From Geosiphon pyriformis (Eukaryota; Glomeromycota; Glomeromycetes; Archaeosporales; Geosiphonaceae): a DNA stretch of 14,213 nt. The notes under the pieces were generated by a model. It was not told the DNA's origin. It searched no databases and was given only the letters and a program-made list of their open reading frames with translations. The stretch is taken from NCBI GenBank assembly GCA_016748015.1, contig JAAOMT010000035.1, forward strand, positions 1 to 14,213, written 5' to 3'. A program made the position numbers and the translations under genes. Positions 1 through 8,590 of this stretch are shown in pieces (position 1 is the stretch's first letter; the number at the start of each line of letters is the position of its first letter).

Positions 1-687
1 TAGATCTGAGTCAAGATCAGAATCGGAAGTATCACCCTCGGCATAATACATTCCAGGATCATGACGATCCATCCTATGCCTCATTGCAATCCTGCTGAGG
101 AAAGTGAGATGTTGTGAAGTTGGATTTTGACCACCATGAACTCTAGAAGCATGTTTACCTCCGATTTTTCTTAATCTTTTAGCTGTAATGCCATATGGCT
201 TTAAAAATTTACTAAATATACCTGTACTACGTTTTCCATTAATACTATAGACAGGATCACGCAACTTTCCAATCGCTATTGCATTTTGAATCCAGGTAAG
301 CAATTCTCTTGCACGTTCTGGATTCTTTTCCATGGATAGAAACGGTCGAGGCTCAGAATTGTTTTTTGCTTCTCCTTTATTTTTAATATACCCAGTACAA
401 TACCAAGAGTAATCGGGATTATACCATTCCGGAGGATTTGATTCGTCAGGCTCATAATAGATAATGCGAAGAGTAGTTGCTTCAGCGGGTCTCATGCTCA
501 ACATCATGATCACATCTGCAAGATTTTGTAGAGTGGGGGTCTCAGTGGTACGGATATTCTGAAGTCTTCTAAGCCCCTCTTCTAAGGAGAAGTGTTTAGG
601 CGTTTTAGGTCGACTGATTAGAAGCTCGAGTAATATCTGGTAATTTGGCATATGTATTAATTTGCTCGGGATCAACTCCAGCTTCTG
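1..687 (-). CDS. Tyrosine recombinase catalytic domain (Crypton-like), partial at window edge
   Basis: Reading the minus strand, this frame is open for 229 codons from 687 to the window edge and has no stop, so the gene continues to the left. It carries the full set of tyrosine recombinase/integrase active-site residues in order. The first Arg is at 490-492, in the context MLSMRPAEATTL. A candidate beta-hairpin Lys lies in GYIKNKG (376-384). The HxxR box is HASR (His 151-153, Arg 142-144). A second His is at 76-78, and the Tyr nucleophile is one of two adjacent Tyr at 43-48. About 113 residues separate the first Arg from the HxxR His, normal for the fold. After the Tyr the chain turns acidic (GDTSDSDLDSD). 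The family cuts and rejoins DNA through a Tyr-DNA intermediate. The missing N-terminal part appears to be the ORF at 605-1087 in another frame. The first ATG in this frame is at 651, but it is probably not the true start. Crypton-like or virus-type assignment is inferred. Confidence 0.8.
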
Positions 688-1087
688 CTAATTCTTTACG
701 AAATTGCGAAAGACAGGAACTGGCCGCCACAATCGCCTCATCTGTATTATTTTTTGGCACAGCTAAGTCTAAAGCATGTAACCAAATATCCGACACATCT
801 CCAGTTTTTGCACAATATCGAGCTCTTTCCTTGACAGTAAGCTTTTTCCCCCTTTTGTCTGGTACAAGAGCTTCTATTTGATTTTCTTTGAATAGGCGCC
901 GACGGAGAGCCTCTTTCACATCTTTACGAGCCTTCCAATCTGGTAGCAAAGTACCAAGCTCATTGGCATGAGCACGTAATTGAAGTGGGTTTGATTCAGT
1001 TGATAGGTTATATTTATTTAGGATCTGATCCAAAATGGAGGTAAAGCTATTAGTTTTGGGGTTTCGGGTTTTTCGGGCAGTTATCAT
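605..1087 (-). CDS. N-terminal half of the tyrosine recombinase, in a different frame
   Basis: This is a 160-residue ORF starting MITARKTRNPKTNSF. It is helix-rich and basic in the middle (WKARKDVKEALRRRLF), as expected of the core-binding, DNA-contacting domain that precedes the catalytic domain in tyrosine recombinases. It runs in the same direction as the catalytic frame at 1-687 and overlaps it by about 80 bases. Its last roughly 12 residues (after AKLPD, near 645) look like the out-of-frame tail. Going from this frame to the catalytic frame needs one extra base skipped (+1) or two bases repeated. No convincing intron fits: the only GT-AG pair I found that fixes the frame is about 40 bases long with a poor donor. 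So either this is one gene broken by a single indel, or it uses +1 frameshifting, or there are two overlapping ORFs. Base composition is like the catalytic part. By itself the protein resembles no named domain that I can prove. Confidence 0.6.
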   Translation of the reverse strand: MITARKTRNPKTNSFTSILDQILNKYNLSTESNPLQLRAHANELGTLLPDWKARKDVKEALRRRLFKENQIEALVPDKRGKKLTVKERARYCAKTGDVSDIWLHALDLAVPKNNTDEAIVAASSCLSQFRKELAEAGVDPEQINTYAKLPDITRASNQST

Positions 1088-1233
1088 GGTCGTATTGATA
1101 ATATATTAGATAAGTAGATTGTGATTATACATTAACCTACTTATTCTTTCAAATCGAAAATTAATTATTTGCGAGTCGGTATATCTATACCCAAAAATTG
1201 AATGGGTCGTGGTTAATGTAATTCTATCGGAAA
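1088..1233. promoter_or_regulatory. Divergent intergenic region with a 10-bp inverted repeat and a small hairpin
   Basis: This spacer separates the minus-strand recombinase start (1087) from the plus-strand small ORF (1234). It holds a perfect inverted repeat, TACATTAACC at 1128-1137 and GGTTAATGTA at 1211-1220, with a 73-base spacer. Inside the spacer is a short palindrome, GGTAT-ATCT-ATACC, at 1177-1190. Such paired arms could be recombinase or regulator sites, or part of a divergent promoter. That role is inferred; the sequence only shows the repeats. The arms are not at the ends of an obvious element. Confidence 0.4.
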
Positions 1234-1452
1234 ATGGATATGAGTAAGACACGAGATCGATCAGGCACGAAATGTCATTTTTCTCAAAATAAGGTTATAG
1301 AATCCATAGCTCTATGTAATAAGATTGCTGAAAATATCAATGAGATCAAAGAGGATATAGCTTTACTCAAAGAGGTCATCCAAAAAATTATTGATATATG
1401 CCAAGTATATGATTATACTTCATGTCTAGAATCGGGTAAGTCAGGTATATGA
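1234..1452 (+). CDS. Small coiled-coil hypothetical protein
   Basis: This is a 72-residue ORF starting MDMSKTRDRSGTK. I do not recognise a family. Residues about 20-56 form a strong amphipathic helix with heptad-like hydrophobic spacing (IAENINEIKEDIALLKEVI), typical of a short coiled coil that could self-associate or bind a partner. The start follows the intergenic inverted repeat. Its last 40 bases overlap, tail to tail, the end of the minus-strand zinc-binding ORF at 1413-1697, so one of the two may be spurious or both may be compact genes. Codon and base composition match the CpG-rich left block. Could be a chance ORF. Confidence 0.35.
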   Translation: MDMSKTRDRSGTKCHFSQNKVIESIALCNKIAENINEIKEDIALLKEVIQKIIDICQVYDYTSCLESGKSGI

Positions 1453-1697
1453 TTCTCAAGCATAACAATTTTTGCACGTAATTCATCCCGCTTTTTTCTG
1501 CGATAATTCTCTCTACTTTGATATTTGCCTACATGTTTATAGCATGCATTATGTATAGAACTATTTAGCTCACCACAATCTCTACAAGGAGTACGTACTG
1601 GAGATTTCCAATGAACATAGCATCCTTCTGATCTATAACTACCTCGACCACAGATTTTTCCAGTTCTATGGATATATGGGCAATGATAAAATACCAT
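1413..1697 (-). CDS. Small protein with two C-C-C-H zinc-binding modules
   Basis: This is a 94-residue protein starting MVFYHCPYIHRTGKICGRG. Two similar putative metal sites are visible: Cys6, Cys16, Cys26, His29 (ending CYVHW), and Cys38, Cys41, Cys52, His55 (CRDC...CYKH). The C-terminal third is a basic helix (YRRKKRDELRAKIVMLENH) that could bind nucleic acid or dimerise. The pattern of a Cys, a turn with TGK, CGR, then CxxH resembles small zinc-binding proteins common in large DNA viruses; this comparison is from memory. It lies between the recombinase and the helicase-primase, on the recombinase strand, and is intact. Its upstream bases resemble those upstream of the recombinase start. 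Biochemical role unknown; a regulatory or DNA-binding accessory is the likeliest guess. Confidence 0.6.
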   Translation of the reverse strand: MVFYHCPYIHRTGKICGRGSYRSEGCYVHWKSPVRTPCRDCGELNSSIHNACYKHVGKYQSRENYRRKKRDELRAKIVMLENHIPDLPDSRHEV

Positions 1698-2098
1698 CGT
1701 GATTGTATATTATAATCTTGTGAATCAAATTTATATTTTTTCTTGGCAAAGTGCGTTCCGAAAAAGAATGGAGAATAATTAATTTTTATTTTAAAGATTT
1801 ATCTACTAGTTATTATAGTTACAAAATATTATTATATATACTTTTTGTCAGATCAAACAACGCGCATATACAAATCAATAAAATGAATCTGTCTAGTGAG
1901 GCAAAAAAACATCTACGTGAATCGTTACAACAACAGTGCCTAAATCAAAAATTGGCTGAATATAATAAAGCAAAAAAGCTTCTCACGAGTTTAACTGATC
2001 TTGATAGAGGACATACATATTATAAATATTGGCTTGCATCAGATGGTCGTGCCAGCTCTGCTGATAGAAACGATACGGCACTTTTAGAGGCATATTGA

Positions 2099-2629
2099 TC
2101 AGAAGAGATTTATTCTCAATATATAATTCGGACGGCAGGAAAAGGTTATACAGTGATTGATCATCCTACCAAAGTTTATGGAATGCCTAACACTCATAAA
2201 TGTATTGATGGAAATCGGCCTCTTCATTTAATAATTGATATTGATGCAAGACAAAAGCCTGATCCCTCTGATTCTAAACTTTCTTCTCTAGATAGTGAAA
2301 AAATTACTCATGAGGATTTAATGTCTCGAATTTTAGTCGCTTATGCAGATGCATTAAGCCTTATACCAGACTGTATGCCTTTCTTAAATTCTTTTGCATT
2401 AGCAAGTTCATCGAATGCCAATAAATGTAGTTGGCATATTATTTATCTTCAGGCCCAATTCGTGGATTATAGAGAACTTAAGAGTTTTACAGAAAAAGTT
2501 ATTAAATTAGTTGGGGAACCTTATTCAAAGTTCATTGATATTGGTCTTCCCAAAAAACATTTCAATCTTCGGTTACTTGGATTGACAAAAGAAGGTAAAG
2601 TTAAAAGACCCACAATCTCTTCAGTCTAA
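2099..2629 (+). other. Archaeo-eukaryotic primase (AEP) domain within the pseudogene
   Basis: This piece lies between the two early stops and carries the three AEP catalytic motifs in order. The metal-binding DxD is in HLIIDIDARQ (Asp codons 2237-2239 and 2243-2245). The SxH-type motif is SWH (2429-2437). The third acidic residue is in FIDIG (Asp 2537-2539), followed by a conserved-looking NLRLLG. In the family the two aspartates and the third acid hold metal ions for primer synthesis, and the His contacts the nucleotide. The residues are all present, so this part decayed late or escaped decay. Its CpG content is like the intact left block and unlike the helicase half. Confidence 0.75.
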
Positions 2630-3059
2630 AATGGATTTCAAAAGCTGGAGGATTATTTAGTTCAACCTAAAGAGAATTATTCTGAAATCTGGCCACAAAT
2701 CTTTTCTCCAGAGGAGCCAGTAAAACAAGAATTCCAACCTATTGATGATGAAAATATCTTGGTTGAGGGAGCCAATTTAGTTATTGCAAAATATGGGTGG
2801 CTCCAAATTGGAAGAACTGAGAAGGGGTTCATCAACTTTGAAGCACAATCTGTTAAAGAATGCCCTATATGTGACATTAAATATGATAAGAATCAACTCT
2901 ATGAATTTATTCGAAAAAATGGGTATTTTATATTTAAGTATTATTACCAAAAACAATACAAGCCAGATTACAAGGGCCTTAGTTTCAATAAGGTATCCAA
3001 CAAAGTTGAGTCAAAAGAAAAGTCTAAGCTCACTTGTTGAATTATCTGAAAAAATTATC

Positions 3060-4155
3060 AATGTAAAGGAAATGAAAGATGCACCAAAAGCTTACCCTAA
3101 TTTCTTAAGTGAGAATCTCACTACAACTCTTATTCGCTTATCTGTTGCTAGTGGCAAAACAAAAAAACTAAGAGAAATTCTCAATTTTTTAGCCAAAAAT
3201 AGAGCAAATTTGCCTTGTTTTAACTGAATTTCATATTGTAAAACTCTTAACAATAAGACTAAAGCTAAAGTTAAAATATTGCAAAATTCAAAACTTCATG
3301 TATGCCATTATTAGGAAAATAAGGATAATTTAGCTATACGTTATTATTGTCCAAGTTGAAAGTACTCATTATCTTAATTTCTATGAAAGGCATTCTTATG
3401 TAGTTATTTTAGATGAAAATAATGCTATTATGCGTCAAATGTCTAGTGGAGTTCATGCACATAAATCTGAAAATGCTATGCAGGATTTATTAAAATTAGC
3501 TGTTCATGTTATTTCTATGGATACAATTGCAAACAAATTGACTTTAAACTTTTTAAGACAATATTGAGATGGAGATATAAGAATTTTTGATAACAAATAT
3601 AAGCCATGTAAAGATGAGACTGTTAAAATTCTTTATGATTTAGATAAAAGATCAGAAACTATACATAGGGGTCTTAAAATGCTTCAGAAAGGTAAACGAG
3701 TTGCTTTTTTAATGACTTCATGCAAAAAAGCACAAGCTTTAACAAACCAAGCTTCCAAATTACAAAAACCAGATGGCTCATACATTTTATCATGAATTTA
3801 TTTTGGCCAAATGAATGGAAAGCAACAGCAGGATGACTTTGCCGATATTAATACTATTTGGAATAGTCTTGATTGTGTGGTTTATACAAATACTGTAGAA
3901 GCTGGCATCTTTTTTGAAATTTCCAATCATTTTGATGCAGTTATAGAAATAAGTAATATTAATACAGAAGTACATGCTGAAGCTTTTGCACAAATGTTTT
4001 ATCAAGTTTGCAATTACCCATATCATATTATTTCTCTCTATAATAGTAAAAAAACTGACATTTTCAAAGAACCAAATCGTGATCTCATTTGTGCTGAACT
4101 TTTTGCCCTGAGACTTGGGGACTTGTCAACTGTTATAAAAAGACATTGTGAATAA
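3060..4155 (+). other. UL9-like SF2 helicase core within the pseudogene
   Basis: Helicase motifs can be followed across two frames. The Walker A region is ASGKT (3147-3161). The Walker B-like motif is VILDENNAIMRQ, with its Asp-Glu at 3412-3417. The RecA2 side reads GKRVAFLMTS, then YFGQMNGKQQQ, LDCVVYTNTVEAG and HAEAFAQMFYQV. The last corresponds to motif VI, where I would expect an Arg near the end and see Gln, so the arginine finger may be lost. The order and spacing fit the herpes origin-binding-protein helicase family, which unwinds DNA at replication origins. Stops at 3225, 3312, 3565 and 3793 and a frame change near 3336 break it. Confidence 0.7.
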
Positions 4156-5309
4156 AATAAAATTAATGACTGTTATATATTTGATTCATCTCCAGCCATA
4201 GATTTATATTAAGGTCAAATATAAAAGACACTTATTGGCCAAATATTTCTCTGAGATTTTTTGTAGTCTTATTGCTAGTACTGGAGCAATTCTTGAATTA
4301 ATTTTGACAGAAGATACTAAAAAAGTTAACAAAAATAAAATTTCTCATACTATTAAGAATATTGAGAAAAATATAAAAGCTTGGATACAGAATCAATAGC
4401 AAATGCTTCAGATATTAGTCTCAATAAAGTTGAAATTTTTAAGCAAAATTTTATATACTTTTTTGCTGATAACATGACTTTACAATGTCATTATTTATGG
4501 AGAACATATGCTTTAGGTAATATTGGTGGCAAGAATGATATTTAAAACTGGGGTATGAATAATAATGATTGGATTAAGCTTTGTAATATAGATTTTGTAA
4601 AAAAATTCAATAATCCTGAATCTTTACAACATTTTAGAAAGCTGGCATATTTTAAAAGACAAGGTTTCAATGCGACAAAAGCTATAGAAAATTTAAAAAT
4701 CAAAGAAAAAATGCAATGGGAAAATTCACATAAATCTATGGATCCATCTTCAGTCAATTTGCATAAATTTTATTCAGCAAAACAATAGGAAGCGGTACAT
4801 AATCTTGTCCAATCAATAGGTTTTAGAGATATAAATGATATGAATATTCTTTTTGATGATGATATGGCTAAGACTTTTGAGCAATCATGAGAAGATACAT
4901 TGTTATTTTTTGGTTTTAAGACCAGAGCTAAAGGATTGCCTGATTTTAATGCTACAATAAAATTTATTAATGCAGTAATGAGTAGTTGGTGTGGTTATAC
5001 TATTAAGAGTAGTGCAACTCATGTAAGTTCTAAAGAACTTCAAGTATAGAAAAAAACATATTGAATTGATCGCAACCCATATTGTGGAGCTGGCTTTAAT
5101 AATCAAGAAGTAATAGCTAAGAAGTTAAATATTGTCCTATAGCTCCAGTTCTTTCATCATATAAGTCAAAGGTAATTGATGAAATTCAGGATCTTTTTGA
5201 TTTAATACTCATTACTACTAATATCACCATTTCAAAATTCAGTAATGAGGTTTGTGAAAAGAGTTCTTGCAATAACATAGTTAGAAAATTTATAACAGAT
5301 TTGCCATAA

Positions 5310-5491
5310 TTGCCCGTTTTCATGTTTGATTACAAGTATATAAGCATCACTTGTAAAGTGGTTGTAGTGCGTTGACTTTCAAACTTAGACTAACACTTTT
5401 TAAAAACAATTTTTTGTGCAGACAACCATTTGCTTTACTTAAGCACTTTTATCTTATACTTGCCTCCAAAAACTCTAACTTTTTATCAAAC
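5310..5491 (+). promoter_or_regulatory. Presumed 5' leader of the Penelope-like element
   Basis: These 180 bases lie between the end of the helicase-primase remnant and the first ATG of the reverse transcriptase frame. A TATA-like TATATAAG sits at 5337-5344, about 150 bases ahead of that ATG, and the stretch just before it is pyrimidine-rich. A promoter is inferred only. No terminal repeat was seen here, so the exact 5' end of the element is unknown. Confidence 0.3.
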
Positions 5492-8071
5492 ATGTCTCAA
5501 TCTACTTCTTAATCTACTATCTTTTCTAATAACATGGACATTGACATCCTCCTAATGAACATTAGGGAATCCATTACTGTTCAAAAGCTTGCTGACCAGC
5601 TTGCACTCAAGATTGGTTCTTTCAGTCTTGATAATATGTTGTTCTCTCAAATTCCAAAGCAAAAAAATTATGTTTTTTTTCTATTTCATAAGATAGATGA
5701 TTTGAAATGTAAAATTGTTGCTAATTCAAACCATGACCCAAAATTTTTTCTACCTACTCCTCTTTATGATCTTTCTCAATTTCTTTCTGATGACTTACTT
5801 ATAATTAATAATACACTTGGTGAAGTTTGTGTGACTTTAAAGCATTTTCGTGAAAATTTGCTATTGGCAAAAATTGCTGAATATAATGCTCTTATCAATA
5901 AGTCTCCCTCAAAAGTTCATTTGGATGTCGCCAGTTTAATCAATAAAGTTCATACTAATGACTTGGTTTCCAATGAAGCTAAGAGTGGTTTACTGGGAAT
6001 TCTTGATAAAAAAATTAAGGAGTTTAAAACATTCATTAAAACTTATCAAGCTTTAAAGAACTTGGTCATTGGTTCTGCTGTAGTTAGTTTTACTCCACAC
6101 AAGCCTGTTTTGAAAAAATATTTTTCTAATAAAGTTGTTTCTGTAAGTTCTGGTATCAAAACCTTCCCCAAAATGTAAAGTTCACCCATTTCTGGCCAAG
6201 AAGAATCTCCCAAACAAAAAAGTGAAAAATGCAAAACAAGGCAATCAAAAGGGAAAAAAAAGGCCTCAAAAACAACAGTTAAACAACCACTCAAAGCCAA
6301 AAAATCAACGAAGATATTGGTTCACAATATTTCTTCTGTAATTATTTCCTCTTTTGTTATAGATTTCTTGAAGTTAGATTCAAACTTTCAACTTACTTCG
6401 AAACTCTCTTTTGTTAAGACCTATTAAACGTGGTCAGGCATTAGAAAACAAATCCTCAAAGCCTATGGTAAAATCCCTGAAAAGAAAAGAGAAAGCCTCT
6501 TAATTTTCAATCAGCATTTACTCTTTGCATCCGACTATATTTTAAATAATTTCAATATACTTAAAGATCATAGAAATAGTATTTTTAATATTTCTAAATA
6601 TGTTAATGATGTTTTATTATTTTTAATAAATCATGACTTGATTGTTGTTCTATTAGATAAAAACATGGGTCTCACTATTTGTGATTATTCTCATTATAAC
6701 ACTAAAATGCTTAAGCTACTTTTTGACACTTCAGTTTTTAAGCTTTGTGATGTGCCTGACGTTTTGCACTGTTCTAAATTGCTCTTGGATCATATATCTG
6801 ATTTTTATATGAGCACTGACTTAAGGAAACATAAAAATACTCATGAATACTTGCAAAAAATATTTTTTCCTTTACATAATTCTGAATTACATTTCTCTGA
6901 AATTTATAGATTATGGAAATTACACAAAAACTCTTGTGTTTTTCATCCTATTACTCTTAATCATTCTTAGATTATGTCTGCTGCTTCGCATTAGTTAGCC
7001 AAATGTTGGCAACTCTACATTAAAAAATGTCCAATAGTCTTTGATAATTCTATGAGTTTTGTTAAACTTATTTCGAATTATTATTATGGCTATGTTACTG
7101 TTACTATATTTGATATCAAAAATATGTATACCAATATTGAAATTCATACGTTTTATCAGTGCATTTAGGCTTGGCTGAAATTTTTTTCATCTGATCACTC
7201 AAATTTTGAGAATCTTTGGTTGACCTTTGAAGTTAAACTTATGAGGCTTATTTTTGAGAATAGCTTTGTTCTTTATGAAGATTTGTTTTATTACTAGCAC
7301 AAAAGACTGATGATAGATACTTTAGCTGCTCCTATTATCATGAATTTATTCTGTGCTTCTATTGAACACAAAATTGTCATAACTATGGGTAATACTTTTG
7401 GGTCTATTATTGTTCGTCATTATTTGGATGATATTATTGTTATTTATAACCCTCATAAATTTGATATTAATGCCTGGGTATGGTATTACCAGTCTCTTGC
7501 TGTTTCTTCTATGTTTATTTTGGAATGCACTGATAATAATGATTATAATGCCGTATTTTTAGATTTGAATATTTCGGTTTTCTAGTCTAATAATCTTACC
7601 AAATTTTCGGTCCAATTTTATGACAAACCATGTAATCCTCATATATATACTGATCTTTAGACTTTTTATCCCAGGAAATATGTTATGAACTGGATTCAGG
7701 GCAAAAATATTCATCATATTTGAAATAATTTGGATTTTTCCAGTTACTGGATTCATATTAAAGAATTTAAAGCTTGGCTGCTGGCTAGAGACTATCCCCT
7801 GTCTGTGGTTGACTTTCAACTTAACAAAAATACTTGGGCTGAGAGGTCTCAGCTTCTTGGTTTTCATAAAAAAAGAGATTTTTCTAGTATCATTGTTAAG
7901 ATTCCTAATCTACCAGAAAAGCCTCTTATATGTAAAGTCATTTCCCCTTTATTTTCAAGTTATGTCAACTCTTTGGTAGCTATAGTTATCCGTGGTAGTA
8001 GTGTTTTTAATGTTGTTAATAGAGCCAGAAGGATTTTAATCGTACAAAAACTGGCTGAACCTACTTTTTAG
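5492..8071 (+). pseudogene. Penelope-like element reverse transcriptase, endonuclease-deficient, broken by stops
   Basis: One plus-strand frame can be read for 859 codons from ATG 5492. Ten in-frame stops interrupt it: 5510, 6176 and 6425 (TAA); 6968, 6992, 7166, 7295, 7583 and 7658 (TAG); 7721 (TGA). No frameshift is needed anywhere. The N-terminal 210 residues are helical, followed by a Lys/Ser-rich linker. The RT fold follows: LWKLHK (about residue 474), motif A FDIKNMYTNI (Asp about 541), a degenerate motif B ending LAAPIIMNLF (about 603-620), and motif C YLDD (about 644-647). The thumb carries YPRKYVMNWIQGKNI and AWLLARDYP. LWKLHK with a YTNI motif A and this thumb is typical of Penelope-like elements rather than LINEs or LTR elements. 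It ends about 115 residues after the thumb without a GIY-YIG nuclease, as in the Athena/Coprina group, which use chromosome ends. Motif B has lost its usual glycines and could not work. Confidence 0.8.
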
Positions 8072-8225
8072 TGTTCACTGGTGTTGAATTCTGATTGGTT
8101 TGCATGATTTGGCTTGACTTGGTGACAGCTAGCTAAATTATTTTATCCTTGGTCCAGCCATGTAATTTTTATCCCATTGGCCATTGTCACAGGCTCTAGC
8201 ACATGATTAGTTTTGTTCTATGACA
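8072..8225 (+). other. Presumed 3' untranslated region of the Penelope-like element
   Basis: This short stretch after the last stop of the reverse transcriptase frame has visibly higher GC than the DNA to its right (for example CTTGGTCCAGCCATG). It has no ORF. It leads directly into telomere-like repeats, so it is best read as the 3' end of the retroelement. No ribozyme or hairpin could be established by eye. Confidence 0.35.
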
Positions 8226-8278
8226 CTAACCCAACCCTCTACATCTGATCTTAACCTTAATCCTGACTCTAACCCTAA
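8226..8278. repeat. Degenerate CCCTAA-type telomeric repeat tract
   Basis: The plus strand reads CTAACCCAACCCT (8226-8238), then an interruption, then CTTAACC, TTAATCC, TGACTC and TAACCCTAA (8250-8278). These are imperfect copies of CCCTAA, the C-rich strand of the TTAGGG telomere repeat. The tract follows directly on the 3' end of an endonuclease-deficient Penelope-like element. Both facts and the orientation fit reverse transcription primed from a G-rich telomeric 3' overhang. It could instead be a chance C/A-rich patch: only about 50 bases and no long perfect array. Confidence 0.5.
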
Positions 8279-8550
8279 TACTTATTTATAATTTTAAATT
8301 AGTTAAACAAAAAGTTAATCATACCCAAATTGTTAATTTGATTATAAATAAAATTTTTAATATTAATGTAAAACTTATTTAATTAAGTAAAAAATTAACT
8401 TAAAAAATTAAAGAATTTTTTGTTAAAAATTTAAAAACATATTAGTTTTTACAATACTAAAAAAATAACAGCAGTCCATAGTATTAATAATATTATTATT
8501 ATTAAAAATAAAAACAATTATAAAAACAAAATCTTCATAACTATTACTAT

Positions 8551-8590
8551 TGTCAAAAATTAGAATATATTGTTAAAAATTAGAACATAT
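8551..8590. repeat. Two-copy 20-bp tandem repeat
   Basis: TGTCAAAAATTAGAATATAT (8551-8570) is followed at once by a copy differing at two positions (8571-8590). A weaker third copy may follow (TATTAGAAATTG). Both differences are C/T exchanges. Confidence 0.6.

Larger units (their letters stand above)
1751..5309 (+). pseudogene. Broken helicase-primase (AEP primase + UL9-like SF2 helicase)
   Basis: This decayed gene would have encoded about 1,140 residues. The likely start is ATG 1883; the open frame reaches back to 1751. Order: a coiled N-terminal part, an archaeo-eukaryotic primase domain, then a superfamily 2 helicase of the herpes origin-binding (UL9) type. Similar primase-helicase fusions occur in nucleocytoplasmic large DNA viruses, and related proteins are, as I recall, frequent in mycorrhizal fungal genomes. 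One frame holds from 1751 to about 3010, interrupted only by stops at 2096 (TGA) and 2627 (TAA). After that the breaks multiply. Frame changes fall near 3010, 3336, 4215-4230, 4384 and 5125. Stops include 3225, 3312, 3565, 3793, 4153, 4210, 4543, 4786, 4888, 5047 and 5062. The last readable stretch ends at TAA 5307-5309. No intact product is possible. TGA, TAA and TAG all occur, so recoding of one stop cannot explain it. Confidence 0.8.

Noticed and set aside
605-720. Spliceosomal intron joining the two recombinase frames
   Set aside because: The only frame-correcting GT-AG pair found is about 40 bases long, has a poor donor and would remove conserved-looking residues.
645-881. 78-residue plus-strand ORF
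   Set aside because: Antisense shadow of the recombinase N-terminal ORF; no features of its own.
2677-2877. 66-residue minus-strand ORF
   Set aside because: Lies opposite the readable frame of the helicase-primase pseudogene.
3790-4026. 78-residue minus-strand ORF, hydrophobic
   Set aside because: Antisense of the helicase motif region; the plus strand has clear helicase motifs.
4542-5106. Minus-strand ORFs at 4542-4757 and 4903-5106
   Set aside because: Antisense of readable C-terminal helicase-primase segments; AT-rich chance ORFs.
6046-7867. Minus-strand ORFs at 6046-6300 and 7559-7867
   Set aside because: Antisense of the Penelope-like frame, which explains the DNA.
5492-8071. Alternative genetic code or stop readthrough to rescue the reverse transcriptase
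   Set aside because: All three stop codons interrupt it, and motif B is degenerate, so simple decay is the better explanation.
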